A stretch of DNA of 64,000 nucleotides from Bacteroidales bacterium UBA6397 (GCA_002439875.1 DJQB01000036.1:170752-234751), one strand, 5' to 3'; positions 7,001 to 15,749 are shown, counted from the first letter of the stretch. Numbers and translations: made by a program. The notes: a model not told the origin generated them from the letters alone.

Positions 7001-7331
7001 AGCGTCAAGCCATGTAGAAGTGGTGAACGCCAGCTGTGGTGATCTTGAGAACCTGACCGCCGTCATTTCCGTGATTAAACCGGACGGTGAGGAAGTATAT
7101 TCAAAAACAGCTGTTGTCAGCCCGTCGGAAGACACGACGACTCCGGTCATTAATGTCGCTGACGTGCCGGACGGCCTTTGCATAGTGACTCTCAAACTGA
7201 CTTCAGCTGACGGCAATGTCCTTTCGGAGAATTGTTACTTCCGAAATTACCGCTCTGGTAAGGACACAGGTAACTATCAGGCACTTGTCGGGACTAAGTT
7301 GCTGGACGACTCAATGCTCAGATTTGATTGA
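4041..7331 (+). CDS. GH2-family glycosidase lipoprotein with discoidin domain
   Basis: 1096 residues with a lipoprotein signal (MFVAASVGC, Cys about 21). An F5/8 type C (discoidin) region spans roughly 25-345, followed by a GH2 sugar-binding jelly-roll (about 350-550), an immunoglobulin-like part and the TIM barrel (about 680-1000). The acid/base Glu lies in CGRNEG (Glu797) and the likely nucleophile in IMEYESLRQ (Glu863). The CGRNEG form and overall layout fit the exo-beta-mannosidase/glucosaminidase side of GH2 rather than LacZ; exact substrate is unknown. Two short REP-type palindromes lie inside the coding frame (about residues 425-433 and 579-587). It converges on the sugar operon 7423-13987 and probably feeds it. 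Confidence 0.88.
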   Translation: MTIKNLSYAAAMMFVAASVGCTSNDLVENIALNKAACASSSYDYNLTAQLVTDGVVENAEPAWLKVCTSGREFPRREKEWTVDAGPYSSNRLEGEANFLEYEWSRQRFSAGCVRVRGYVVYQEPAKGWSVTCKAGDSGAVMNQVGFVGGSGLPGTKRLPEVITDPNKLTESISRPSRELDLEIPLIDAVDFNHFKIEFNMDGALFWVIYSVDFSTEPKFGRSSDTGPYDSKESRGFIVLPSEVYSSVWMSADDKPQWIRIDLGSKKKFSEVRLNWIHKADGGRIEVSDDGKSWKKVADLPQTDSLAYSFKAVGNARYVRLSMEGTDESGHFALSEMEVLGPKVIEEIKPEWKLQRASAVSEIGEVISGNEYDDSDWLPAVVPGTVLYSYIAAGAVPDPGIADNNLQISESFFNSDFWYRWTPDTRSLSMSKRPEGESLILAFDGINWKAEVYVNGKFVGNIAGAFKRARFDITDLIIGDKDVIAVHIIKPAHYAAVKEKNAESPDFNGGQLGADNPTFHATVGWDWMPTVRGRDMGIWNDIRIEKVKAVTLSDPLVQSKITDGLASMTVSVKIVDGTYKSLRQAQRPEKTICGTLRGTIGGIEFSKIVELKAGESGTIIFTPEEYPQLKNQEIALWWPNGYGEPALHKATFTFIPDGATEAMTSIEWQAGIREFTYGDVMSDLKMFINGRRFFPKGGNWGFSEYNLRYRADEYENAVRMHKDMNMNMIRNWVGQTGDEEFYEACDKYGIVVWQDFWLANPADGPDPDDNEMFLDNARDYVSLIRKHPSIGLYCGRNEGYPPAALNAGLTETVNALHSDIVYIPSSADDGVSGHGPYRAVEPSYYFENPTAKFHSERGMPAIMEYESLRQMLTPDHLWPTNDVWGQHDFTRTGAQGDTAFVGMVRRRFGEQAMESAETFAKYAQWVNYDGYRAMYEANNVGRKGLLIWMSHSAWPSLAWQTYDYWFRPTAACAAVRKACEPLHIQLNPASSHVEVVNASCGDLENLTAVISVIKPDGEEVYSKTAVVSPSEDTTTPVINVADVPDGLCIVTLKLTSADGNVLSENCYFRNYRSGKDTGNYQALVGTKLLDDSMLRFD
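5314..5338. repeat. REP-like palindrome inside the GH2 gene (unit 1)
   Basis: GGTCACT at 5314-5320 and AGCGACC at 5332-5338 form the ends of a 25-bp unit matching the consensus of the copies at 30930 and 34111. It encodes RSLSMSKRPE in the GH2 protein. Confidence 0.7.
5777..5800. repeat. REP-like palindrome inside the GH2 gene (unit 2)
   Basis: GTCGCTTCGACAGG...CAGCGACC, the unit in the other orientation. Both arms carry the same A-T to G-C change compared with the consensus, so pairing is kept. It encodes SLRQAQRP. Confidence 0.75.
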
Positions 7332-7422
7332 CGAGATGAATGAAAATATTGTTCCATTCAACCGGATAGACTCTTGTGAAGTTGACTGTTGGAGATGTAA
7401 TTGTCTCTGTCTGCCAGTAACT

Positions 7423-8352
7423 TTAGTCTGCAAACTTCACATCCGCCATCACAAAGTAGTGGTCGCTTGGCAGGATGCCATTGATCCCTTCCGTGATCAT
7501 GCGGCAATGAACCGGCTTGGCCTTGCCGTGCAGATAGATGAAATCAATGCGGGTGTTCTTCTTGGTGTACTTCCCGCCTTTGAAACCATGAAAAGAGAAG
7601 CGGTCCGGGATGTCCATCCATTCGTAAGCGTCTTTCCATCCTGCTGCGTGCAGTGTCTGGGCCGCCCCGTCAGTGATGCTTGAATTGAAATCCCCACAGA
7701 TGATCTGCGGAAAATCCTCTGCATACTGACCTGCTTCCGCAGCCAGCATTTTTGCCTGTTCCCGCCTTGCGTTGTCAGACTTGTGGTCAAGGTGCGTGTC
7801 AAGTATGCGGAACTCCTCACCGGTTTTCCTGTCACGAAGCCTGAGATAGTTGCAGTGCCTTGCCCTTGTGGTTCCCCACGATATTGTGCCCCCGATGAGC
7901 GGCTCCTCTGACAGCCAGTAGCAACCTGCTCCGAGCATCTCGTATCTGGAGGTCTTGTAGAAGATCACATTCTTTCCGATGAAGTGGTAGCCTTCCGTGA
8001 AAGGATCCATTTCGGGGCCTGAGAATCCGAACGAAGTATAGCCTTTCAACTCTTTCTTCATGTACTCGTTGGAGTCATAGATGACCTCCTGCATGCAGAT
8101 GATGTCTGGTCTCTGGGCAAGTATCACGTCCCGGCAGACCTCCCGTCTTTCCTCCCATGTGCATCCCGGTTTCTTGGAGTCTTCCGGCAGTCCCGTTATG
8201 CGGATGTTGCAGGTCATGATTCGGTGGGTGCCTTTCTCCTGCGCGTCACGGCTGAGACCTTTCGCGGCGGCACTCGAAGGCAATGTGCCAGCAACCGCAA
8301 GCAACGCAGTCAAGGCCGTAATAATCAATGATTTGTTCTTGAATATGTTCAT
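7423..8352 (-). CDS. secreted endonuclease/exonuclease/phosphatase-family hydrolase
   Basis: 309 residues from ATG 8352, chosen because MNIFKNKSLIITALTALL begins a clear signal peptide ending near SSAAA; the frame extends upstream but lacks that logic. EEP-fold motifs appear in order: MTCNIR, PDIICMQEV (metal Glu), LDTHLDH, ICGDFNSS (Asp/Asn pair), RIDFIYL and SDHYFVMADV (catalytic His). Secreted members of this family in Bacteroidota act on phosphodiesters or sugar phosphates; the true substrate is unknown. It is the last gene of the operon, 22 bp after the FAD oxidoreductase. Confidence 0.88.
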   Translation of the reverse strand: MNIFKNKSLIITALTALLAVAGTLPSSAAAKGLSRDAQEKGTHRIMTCNIRITGLPEDSKKPGCTWEERREVCRDVILAQRPDIICMQEVIYDSNEYMKKELKGYTSFGFSGPEMDPFTEGYHFIGKNVIFYKTSRYEMLGAGCYWLSEEPLIGGTISWGTTRARHCNYLRLRDRKTGEEFRILDTHLDHKSDNARREQAKMLAAEAGQYAEDFPQIICGDFNSSITDGAAQTLHAAGWKDAYEWMDIPDRFSFHGFKGGKYTKKNTRIDFIYLHGKAKPVHCRMITEGINGILPSDHYFVMADVKFAD

Positions 8353-8374
8353 GATTGGAACTATTATATATTCA

Positions 8375-9748
8375 TTAGTCCCTGAGGTATGCTCCGGTTT
8401 CCTTGAGTTCCTTGCGGACCTCGGCAACATTTACCTTGGCTACCGGCACGCCTTCCTCCAATGCGATTCTTGCCGCCCTTCCGGCAGCCTCTCCCATAGC
8501 CATGCAAGTGGACATCACTCTGGCGGAAGCCATGGCCTCGTGGGTCATTGATGCGCACCGTCCGGCCACGAGCAGATTTCCGATTTTTTCCGGAACCAGC
8601 ATCCGGTAAGGCAGATCGTAGCAATCCGGGCACCACATCATCGTACAATCGTCTCCGTGGCTGTGATGTATGTCTACAGGATAGCTGCCGACACCTATAG
8701 AGTCCTCAAACTTGCGGCACTTCAGGATGTCATCAGCGGTAAGCACATATTCGCCCTTGATGACGCGACTCTCGCGGATCCCCATAAACGGGGCGACCTT
8801 GTCTCTCCATGCATTCTCGAATCCCGGAATGAAGTCCTTGAGGTATCTTTCAACCTCCTCGTTCTGGAAGCGGGCCTTGATTTCCCCTTCGGTGTAGCTG
8901 GCGGGATCGGTGGAATCCACACCGCATACCCTGGACATATTCACCCAGATTTCATCTTCGGCCAGGCCTGTGATGAGGATTGTTCTGGCCACAGGAATGT
9001 CATAGCCTTTCTCTCTGGCCTCGTTGATCTTCTTTCTGAATCCAACCACGATGAAAGGTCCGTCTTTGAACTGTTCGGTCGGCATCACGTCCATGTCGAA
9101 TTCATCCGGATGGTTCACTATCGCGTCCCTAAGCTCGGGCATATTGACACCTCTCATCGAGAACATCAATGTCGGCGGCTGCAAGCCTCCTTCAGAGTCC
9201 CCTTTATGGCATTCCACTCCGGCCTTGAAGGCGACATCAGCGTCTCCCGTGCAGTCTATGACTGCTTTTGCCATGATGGCCTCACGACCTTCCTTGCTTT
9301 CGACTATGATGCCTTTCACATCGTCACCTTCCTTGATGACACCTGAGCAGAACACGTACATCAGGATTTTGACTCCGACTTCCTCCAGCATCGCCAAAGC
9401 CTCGTCCTTCACGGCTTCAGGATCTATGATCGTGAGGCTGACATGGTTCTTGCACGGCTTGTGTTCCGAAGCCTTGCCCTTGGCTCTTAGCCTGCTGATT
9501 AGCATCTGGGGCAGACCTTCGATGACCTGATTGCCCTTTCTGCCTAGAAATCCGAGGATCGGAAGACCGAGAGTAAGGTTGCCACCTATGTAGCCGCGGC
9601 TCTCGATGAGCATGACATCAAGGCCTTTGCCGGCGGCGGCACGGGCGGCCATTATGCCGGAAGGTCCACCTCCGACAACAAGTATATCCACATTGTCCCT
9701 GACCGGAATTTCCCTTGCCGGCTCTGTGTAAGTTCTTTTTGTTTCCAT
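8375..9748 (-). CDS. FAD-dependent oxidoreductase (FAD_oxidored family)
   Basis: 457 residues. The Rossmann FAD motif VVGGGPSGIMAARAAA lies at about 25-40, followed by the strand end MLIESRGYIGGN, typical of the FAD_oxidored family (PF12831). VIDCTGDADVA (about 165) is the second dinucleotide-fold marker, and LLVAGRCASMTHEA (about 395) closes the FAD site. No signal peptide, so it acts in the cytoplasm. It lies between an MFS permease and an EEP hydrolase in a sugar operon; oxidising a sugar or sugar acid is an inference from context. An alternative role with another small hydroxylated substrate is possible. Confidence 0.85.
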   Translation of the reverse strand: METKRTYTEPAREIPVRDNVDILVVGGGPSGIMAARAAAGKGLDVMLIESRGYIGGNLTLGLPILGFLGRKGNQVIEGLPQMLISRLRAKGKASEHKPCKNHVSLTIIDPEAVKDEALAMLEEVGVKILMYVFCSGVIKEGDDVKGIIVESKEGREAIMAKAVIDCTGDADVAFKAGVECHKGDSEGGLQPPTLMFSMRGVNMPELRDAIVNHPDEFDMDVMPTEQFKDGPFIVVGFRKKINEAREKGYDIPVARTILITGLAEDEIWVNMSRVCGVDSTDPASYTEGEIKARFQNEEVERYLKDFIPGFENAWRDKVAPFMGIRESRVIKGEYVLTADDILKCRKFEDSIGVGSYPVDIHHSHGDDCTMMWCPDCYDLPYRMLVPEKIGNLLVAGRCASMTHEAMASARVMSTCMAMGEAAGRAARIALEEGVPVAKVNVAEVRKELKETGAYLRD

Positions 9749-9760
9749 TGTTATTTGTTA

Positions 9761-11077
9761 TTAATGATTCCTTGAATGCCGCTCCGGGCGTTCAGGGCGC
9801 ACCATTTTCCACAGCACGAGAGAGGCGATAAGGTGAAGCACTCCCATCACGGCGAACAGGATATTGCCCATAGACGAGAGTAGGGAGCCGACGAACACAT
9901 TGAATATAGCCCCTCCGACGGCGCCTGCCCCTGCTGTTATGCCGACCACACTGGCCACATTCCTCACCGGGAACGCTTCCGCCACCACCACGCAGATGGT
10001 GTAGAGCCAGCTTGAGCACATCACGGCGATCACGCTGAATATGCCTACTACCATCCAGGCTCTGACTCCGAACGCTATGGACTCGCATCCACTCACGATA
10101 GGTGTCAGCGCGCAAATAGGCGCGACGAAGGATATTCCTATCATCATTATCTTTCTTGCCTTGAGGGCTGGAATCCCTTTCTTGACCAGATGGTCGGAGA
10201 AGATGGACGACAGTATGCCACCGACCGCGCTGAAGAAGAACGGCACACCACCCATGTACTGGATCATGTCCAATGTGGCCTGCTGGCTGAGTCCCTGAGC
10301 CTCTCCCAAACTTCTAAGGTAGCCTGGAAGCCAGAAGCAGCAGAAATACCACACAGGATCGCTGATGAGGCGGATAAGCAATATTCCCCATAAGGAACGG
10401 GTTTTCCATAGACCAGTCCATGTGAATGCGGCGGATCCTTCGATGGATTTCTGAGAATTGTCTGCATCCTCATCCGCGTCCATTGTCATTGCGAGCACAT
10501 CTTTGTCCGGATTACGATAGACAAGCGCCCAGACAACAGCGATGATCAGGCCGATTCCACCGGCCAGGATGAACACCTCATGCCAAGGCAGAATCCTTGC
10601 CATCCATGCTATCACAAGCGGAGCGATGACCGTTCCCAAGGCTCCTCCGGCTGTGCAAAGGCTGTTGGCTGTGGCTCTGTGACGTTTCTCGAACCAAACT
10701 GTCACGGCGACAATCTGCCCGGCTATGATGGTAGGTTCCGCGAGACCGAGTATGCCTCTGAACATCGCGAAAAGCACGGCGTTGGTTGACAGACCGCCTC
10801 CGATGCACGCCAGTGACCACACTACGATTCCGACCGTTATCACAGGCTTGGGACCGAATTTGTCCACGAGTATCCCTGAAATTGGGTACATTATAGCATA
10901 GCAGATCAGGAACACGTTGACTATCCATGCGTACTGAATGTCCCCGATCCCGAAATAGTCCAAGATTTCCGGTTTCAATATTGACAACAACTGGCGGTCA
11001 AGATAATTGCAGATGATCGCGACAAAGAGAGTGGCGACAATGAATATCCGCCGTTTTCCGAAAGAGTGATTCTCCAT
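9761..11077 (-). CDS. MFS transporter, hexuronate/sugar-acid type
   Basis: 438 residues with 12 predicted membrane helices. NYLDRQLLSILKP near residue 25 and the loop DKFGPKPVITVG match the anion:cation symporter (ExuT/GudP) branch, as does GLAEPTIIAGQIVAVTVWFEKRHRATA in helix 4-5. Such permeases import hexuronates, aldonates or related acids across the inner membrane. Its stop/start arrangement with the kinase is end-to-end, and 12 bp separate it from the oxidoreductase gene, so the three are co-translated. A sugar-acid or keto-sugar substrate is plausible from the neighbours. Confidence 0.87.
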   Translation of the reverse strand: MENHSFGKRRIFIVATLFVAIICNYLDRQLLSILKPEILDYFGIGDIQYAWIVNVFLICYAIMYPISGILVDKFGPKPVITVGIVVWSLACIGGGLSTNAVLFAMFRGILGLAEPTIIAGQIVAVTVWFEKRHRATANSLCTAGGALGTVIAPLVIAWMARILPWHEVFILAGGIGLIIAVVWALVYRNPDKDVLAMTMDADEDADNSQKSIEGSAAFTWTGLWKTRSLWGILLIRLISDPVWYFCCFWLPGYLRSLGEAQGLSQQATLDMIQYMGGVPFFFSAVGGILSSIFSDHLVKKGIPALKARKIMMIGISFVAPICALTPIVSGCESIAFGVRAWMVVGIFSVIAVMCSSWLYTICVVVAEAFPVRNVASVVGITAGAGAVGGAIFNVFVGSLLSSMGNILFAVMGVLHLIASLVLWKMVRPERPERHSRNH

Positions 11078-12667
11078 TTATTTCAATTTGCTTAGTTCAA
11101 GATATTTTTGGTAACGGCGATCCAGCACCTCGTGCCTTTCAGAAGACGGGATGTAAGTGCGGACGGGTGACGGACATAATGCTTTCTGGGCAGTAGGAAC
11201 ATCGGGGTGCAGACCGGCCACGACAGAAGCGTTGACCGCCGCTCCCAGGGCACATGATTGCTTACAGTCAAGTACTTCAATCTTTTTCATGTTGGCGTCC
11301 GCCATCAGTTGCATGATGAAAGGGGACTTGAACGCTATGCCGCCGATTGCGACAAGGCGCTCGATAGGCACCCCGTTGTCAATCAGATGGTCAATCGCGG
11401 CTTTCGCGCCGAATGCGGCTGACTCGGCAAGAGCGTAATAGATTTCCGCAGGAGATGTCCCTAAGGTCAATCCGGTGATGGTGCAGGTCAGAGAACTGTC
11501 GGGGGCAGGAGAGCGTCTTCCGTTGAGATAACCAGTGGAAATTGGATTTGACAGACTGATGTTCAGTTTCTCAGCCTCTTCCGAGAGCCTTTGAAGAATA
11601 TTGTCATCATGACATTCTGATGCCCATCCCAAGATTCGTTTCAGCCATGCAAAAATGTCCCCGAACGCTGACATTCCGACCTCATATCCAGTCATCCCCG
11701 GGAGGATGGAACCATCCACTTGTCCGAAAACACCGTCTATAATATGCTCGTTAGGCGGTGTGACTGCCATGAAACAGGCGGATGTGCCGAGATTCATGAC
11801 CATCGTTCCGTAGGAGATTCCAGCTCCAACAGCACCGGAGTGAGAATCGATGTTCCCTATTCCTATAAACACGTCTCTCGAAAGTCCTAGTCTGTCTGCC
11901 CATTCCGGCGAGATTACTCCAGCCGCCTTGTCGCAGCCGGATATGTTTGTCGGCATATTCCTAAGTATAGGAACAAGAACGCTGTCTATTCCATCGAAGA
12001 ACTCCTCAGGAGGGAATCCTCCCCATTCCTTCGCCCACAATCTTTTCGCTCCGGCGGCGCACAGCCCTGATTTCATCTTCGTGATGTCATCAACACCTGT
12101 CAGCACAGCCGGGATCCAGTCGCACAATTCTATGGCGGTGCAAGCATCTTTCTGAAGTTCCGGTGAATGGCGTAGCGTCTTGAGGACTTTCGCCCAGAAA
12201 CACTCCGCGGAATAGTGGCCGCCAGAATGGCAGGAATATTCTTTGCCGGAATTTCTGATGGCATTGTTGATCTCCGCAGCCTCGCTTTCAGCAGTGTGGT
12301 CTTTCCAGAGGACGAACATCGCATCAGGATTATCTTTATGTCTCTCCAGCATAGAGAGTGGCTTGCAGTGCCTGTCCACAAGACATGGGGTGCTGCCCGT
12401 GGTGTCTACGGAGATGCCTCGTATAGCCTCTGGTGACGGGCAATGCGAAACAACATCGGTAAGCACCTTTTCAAGACCTTCGAGATAGTCCGGAGGGGAT
12501 TGGCGGAACATGGCCTTTGCCCTGTCGGTATAAAATCCCTTGCCCCATCTGGTGTACAAAGCCTCGGACGTGTGGACATATTCCCCAGTGATGGCGTTGA
12601 CCAGCAATGCCCTCACCGAGTCGGAGCCGAAATCTACTCCTATTGTGTATGAATTCTGTCTGTTCAT
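11078..12667 (-). CDS. FGGY-family carbohydrate kinase, ribulokinase-like
   Basis: 529 residues. The N-terminal actin-like ATPase domain starts IGVDFGSDSVRALLVN, as in AraB, and ISVDTTGSTPCLVD with ERHKDNPDAMFVLWKDHTA follows the ribulokinase pattern. The C-terminal domain has GTSACFMA and AIGGIAFKSPFIMQ. It phosphorylates a ketopentose or related sugar with ATP. L-arabinose isomerase and epimerase genes, usual AraB partners, are not nearby, so the substrate may be a different ketose made by the oxidoreductase branch. I leave the symbol blank for that reason. It is the second gene of the operon, 24 bp after the DUF1080 gene. Confidence 0.87.
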   Translation of the reverse strand: MNRQNSYTIGVDFGSDSVRALLVNAITGEYVHTSEALYTRWGKGFYTDRAKAMFRQSPPDYLEGLEKVLTDVVSHCPSPEAIRGISVDTTGSTPCLVDRHCKPLSMLERHKDNPDAMFVLWKDHTAESEAAEINNAIRNSGKEYSCHSGGHYSAECFWAKVLKTLRHSPELQKDACTAIELCDWIPAVLTGVDDITKMKSGLCAAGAKRLWAKEWGGFPPEEFFDGIDSVLVPILRNMPTNISGCDKAAGVISPEWADRLGLSRDVFIGIGNIDSHSGAVGAGISYGTMVMNLGTSACFMAVTPPNEHIIDGVFGQVDGSILPGMTGYEVGMSAFGDIFAWLKRILGWASECHDDNILQRLSEEAEKLNISLSNPISTGYLNGRRSPAPDSSLTCTITGLTLGTSPAEIYYALAESAAFGAKAAIDHLIDNGVPIERLVAIGGIAFKSPFIMQLMADANMKKIEVLDCKQSCALGAAVNASVVAGLHPDVPTAQKALCPSPVRTYIPSSERHEVLDRRYQKYLELSKLK

Positions 12668-12691
12668 TACCGTATTTTATACGGGCGTGAA

Positions 12692-13987
12692 TTATAGCGT
12701 GGTAAGGTGGAAGTTCCTCCAGAGGACCCTGATGTTGTTTCCGTCGTGGATCTGAAGCATGATGCGGCCGGACTTGGAGCCGATCAGTTCATCATTGATG
12801 TCAACCATAGACTCGCCATTCAACCAAGTCTTCACGTTGTTCCCCTCGACACGCAGACGTAGCGTGTTCCATTCGCCTTCTTTGAGGATGTCTTCCTTTT
12901 CGTCCGGAATCTGAACAAGCCAGCCGCGTCCGTATGACTCGTAGATGCCGGCTGTGTCCTGACCCTTTGGAGCGACCTCGCACTGCCATCCGTTCACAAT
13001 GTTGTTCAGGTAGCCGCCATCCACAAATGAATGGAAGAACAGACCTGAATTGCCATTCGAACACTGTTTGAACTCGACAGTCAGATCGAAATCCTTGTAG
13101 TACTCACGGGTTCCGAGGTAGCCGTAGCGAAGATCCTCTCCGTTCTCTGTGACGAGATTGCCTTCTTCGTCAACTTCTGTGCGCATACTTCCGAACAACT
13201 CCCAACCATGGAGATCCTTGCCGTTGAAAAGGACGACCTCCTGGCCGGCCTTGTGGGGCAACTCTTTGATCTTGATGTTCCTGAACGAGGCTGGGTCTCC
13301 GTGATCCTGAAGACATATAACCCCTTCGTGGGCGAGACCATATTCGGTAGCGTCGCCCCATTTGCCGCTGGCTTTCTTCTCGAACCAGTCATCTGTCCAC
13401 GCTTCGAACTCAAGTATTTTCTCGCCATTCAGCCAATGCTCGACATGACCGTTGTCAAAAACGATTTTTGAGTTGTTCCATTCGCCTTGTGGATTGACCT
13501 TCATCTTACTGTAGTCAGGAAGGTGCATGGCATAGTCAACCCCAAGCATCTGCCACTCCTCAAGTTTTGCCGGAGAGTTCACTTCCTCCCAACCTTCGTT
13601 GTCAATGAGTTGATATTCAGGCCCTGTGACATAGGGAACCTTGAATTTCGGATTTTCGATGACATGGTAAAGCATTCCACTGTTGCCTCCGTGTGTGAGT
13701 TTCCAGTCCCAGGAAAGCTCGAAATTCTCAAATGTCTTGTCGGTCACGATGTAGCCGGATTCATCAGCCCCGTTGCCGGAAGCCTGTATGCAGCCGTCCA
13801 CGACAGTCCAGCCGTTTGTCATGGAATCACCATTGTAGTCACGCCACCCATCAAGATCTTTTCCGTTGAACAACAGTGACCAGCCTTCGGCCTTTTCCTC
13901 GGATGTCAATGTGTTCGGGGGTGTTCCGCATGATGCAATCAACGCCACATTCCCTATTACCGATAAACATAAAATGATATTCCTCAT
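12692..13987 (-). CDS. tandem DUF1080 lipoprotein (3-keto-glycoside hydrolase family)
   Basis: 431 residues; a lipobox (VALIASC) near residue 20 predicts outer-membrane or periplasmic anchoring. Two DUF1080 jelly-roll domains follow, each starting LFNGKDL-GW (about residues 39 and 254). The first ends in GVICLQDHGDPASFRNIKI and the second in RIMLQIHDGNNIRVLWRNF. DUF1080 proteins cleave or lyse 3-keto-glycosides after C3 oxidation, as described for the B. thetaiotaomicron BT2157-type enzyme. It is the first gene of a six-gene operon with a good promoter at 14023-14054. A two-domain arrangement is less common than the single-domain one at 63265. Confidence 0.87.
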   Translation of the reverse strand: MRNIILCLSVIGNVALIASCGTPPNTLTSEEKAEGWSLLFNGKDLDGWRDYNGDSMTNGWTVVDGCIQASGNGADESGYIVTDKTFENFELSWDWKLTHGGNSGMLYHVIENPKFKVPYVTGPEYQLIDNEGWEEVNSPAKLEEWQMLGVDYAMHLPDYSKMKVNPQGEWNNSKIVFDNGHVEHWLNGEKILEFEAWTDDWFEKKASGKWGDATEYGLAHEGVICLQDHGDPASFRNIKIKELPHKAGQEVVLFNGKDLHGWELFGSMRTEVDEEGNLVTENGEDLRYGYLGTREYYKDFDLTVEFKQCSNGNSGLFFHSFVDGGYLNNIVNGWQCEVAPKGQDTAGIYESYGRGWLVQIPDEKEDILKEGEWNTLRLRVEGNNVKTWLNGESMVDINDELIGSKSGRIMLQIHDGNNIRVLWRNFHLTTL

Positions 13988-14022
13988 TGGTCGTTAATCT
14001 GTGTTATTTTTCATAAAGAGTA

Positions 14023-14054
14023 CAAAAGTAAGCAAATTCAACCATTAATACAAA
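14023..14054 (-). promoter_or_regulatory. promoter of the DUF1080/kinase/MFS operon
   Basis: Minus strand TTTG (14051-14054), 20 nt, TACTTTTG (14023-14030): full agreement with the Bacteroidota -33/-7 consensus. Expected start near 14017, about 30 nt before the ATG at 13987. Confidence 0.75.
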
Positions 14055-14173
14055 CGAATGTATTGCGCGGACGCACAGGGCCGTATTGGGCTGTGGGTAT
14101 ATTTTTCTACAAAATTTAAAGGTTATTCCGGAAAAAATGCGTAAAATAGAGGTGTATATAAAAATGAACTGTT

Positions 14174-15448
14174 ATGAAAAGAGATTTGAAAAGATTTATC
14201 GGAGGCACTTTGCTTCTGATCGCGGCGGCTTGTGGCAAAACTGGTACTGATCCTGAGCCGGAACCTAATCCAGGCACTGAACCGGAGCCAACACCTGTGA
14301 CAGCGGAGATTTTGAGTAAGGATGGAACGTCCAACTGCTACGTTATCACAAAAAAGGGAGATTATTCATTTGATGCCACAATCAAAGGAAACGGTGCCGC
14401 GTCCAAAGGACTCGCCGCGCCTGAGAGGATGGCTCCTGATTCTGCTGCTCTATTGTGGGAAACTGCAAAGGGAATGATCACGGATGTCGCTCTCAAGGAC
14501 GGAAAGATCACTTTCAAGGCCTCTGCTTTGAACGGCAATGCCTTGATCGCCGCATATTCTGCGGACAAGGCTGTTGTTTGGAGTTGGCACATCTGGTTTC
14601 CTGAGGAGAAAATCGTGGCTGTCGAGACAAAGACAGGCTATGAGGTTATGAATATGAACCTCGGAGCAATGACCTCTGCTTTCGGTTCAACCCCTGACGT
14701 TAAGCCTTATGGGTTGTTGTACCAATGGGGACGCAAGGATCCGTTTCCGTCCGCACCGACTGTTACCGGTGATGAAAAGACTCTGCCTGTTCCCGTTTAT
14801 GGCCCAGATGGCGCAGAGGTGAAGATTTCCTATTCCCTTTGGAGTTCGGTTGAAAACAACACAATTGAATATTCCATTGCAAATCCGACGAAATGCCTTT
14901 CGAATTATGCACAGTACAATACATGCAAGGATTGGCTGAAGGCATCAGACAGCAATGACGCTTTGTGGGGAAATCCTGATGGAGGAGAAAGGGATTCCGA
15001 CAACAATTATGTCAATAAAGGCTCCAAGTCATTCTATGACCCATGCCCTGTGGGCTATCGCGTGCCGCCAGCTGACGTGTTCAGAACATTCACGACTTCA
15101 GGTGGATATTCTCAGGATCCTTCCACATTCGATGTCGTTGATCTGAATTACGACGGAGAGATAGACAGGCAGGACTATGACTATGGCTGGTCCTTTAAAA
15201 TGAAGGAAGGCTCTCAATTTTTTCCTGCCGCCGCCCGTTATGACGGTTCATACGCAATGTTGATGGGTTCAAAAAGTGGCTTGTGGGGATCTTATTGGGG
15301 AAATGCTCCTGCCAAATCCTATGGATCGGCCACCGGTTTCGGATTCTGTGTCCTTGCGTTCATGAATGAGGCCGCAGGTACATCCGTCTCTGCCACAGCC
15401 TCGGCCAACCGCGCCGACGCTTACTCCGTCCGCTGCGTCAAAGAGTAA
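14174..15448 (+). CDS. surface lipoprotein with fimbrillin/FISUMP-like C-terminal domain
   Basis: 424 residues. The signal sequence ends at a lipobox (LIAAACG) and is followed by the acidic Pro linker DPEPEPNPGTEPEPTP that marks surface-exposed lipoproteins in this group. The C-terminal half has KSFYDPCPVGYRVPPADVF and, at the end, AYSVRCVKE, as in Fibrobacter-succinogenes-type paralogous and fimbrillin tip domains. LNYDGEIDRQDYDYG in between looks like a Ca-binding EF-hand-type loop. Likely an adhesin or surface glycan-binding protein. It is a single gene, ended by a strong hairpin shared with the convergent tRNA gene. Confidence 0.75.
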   Translation: MKRDLKRFIGGTLLLIAAACGKTGTDPEPEPNPGTEPEPTPVTAEILSKDGTSNCYVITKKGDYSFDATIKGNGAASKGLAAPERMAPDSAALLWETAKGMITDVALKDGKITFKASALNGNALIAAYSADKAVVWSWHIWFPEEKIVAVETKTGYEVMNMNLGAMTSAFGSTPDVKPYGLLYQWGRKDPFPSAPTVTGDEKTLPVPVYGPDGAEVKISYSLWSSVENNTIEYSIANPTKCLSNYAQYNTCKDWLKASDSNDALWGNPDGGERDSDNNYVNKGSKSFYDPCPVGYRVPPADVFRTFTTSGGYSQDPSTFDVVDLNYDGEIDRQDYDYGWSFKMKEGSQFFPAAARYDGSYAMLMGSKSGLWGSYWGNAPAKSYGSATGFGFCVLAFMNEAAGTSVSATASANRADAYSVRCVKE

Positions 15449-15500
15449 ACCAAAGCCCCGCCGGGGTAGCCCACAAAGAGGCAGAATAATAGTCTGGAGA

Positions 15501-15539
15501 CAAAAGAAGAGGGTGAGACAATCTCATCCTCTTCTTTTG
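15501..15539. terminator. bidirectional hairpin terminator
   Basis: CAAAAGAAGAGG (15501-15512) pairs with CCTCTTCTTTTG (15528-15539) and TGAG/CTCA extend the stem. A-rich and T-rich flanks allow it to end both the lipoprotein transcript and the tRNA transcript coming from the right. Confidence 0.85.
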
Positions 15540-15612
15540 TGGAGCATAGGAGGATCGAACTCCTGACCTCAAGATTGCGAACCTTGCGCTCTACCAGCTG
15601 AGCTAATACCCC
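15540..15612 (-). tRNA. tRNA-Ala (anticodon CGC)
   Basis: The minus strand folds into a normal 73-nt cloverleaf: acceptor GGGGTAT/ATGCTCC, D arm GCTC/GAGC with GGT in the loop, anticodon stem CAAGG/TCTTG around TTCGCAA (anticodon CGC, reads GCG) and T arm GGAGTTCGATCCTCC. CCA is not encoded. A TATATTTG -7 box lies just upstream at 15623-15630. Confidence 0.93.
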
Positions 15613-15749
15613 GTTCAGACTGCAAATATACAAAAAAACATTCACGACACCATTATATTCAATGAAATTTCATCTTTGCTTCATCATTTCATCTTTTGGC
15701 TGTCGGAATCTCATTGCCCACATTTTGTGAAAAAGACTTCAATCGCTGA

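Noticed and set aside
11078..12667. Assigning the name araB
   Set aside because: Sequence is ribulokinase-like, but without araA and araD and with a DUF1080/oxidoreductase context the substrate is not certain.
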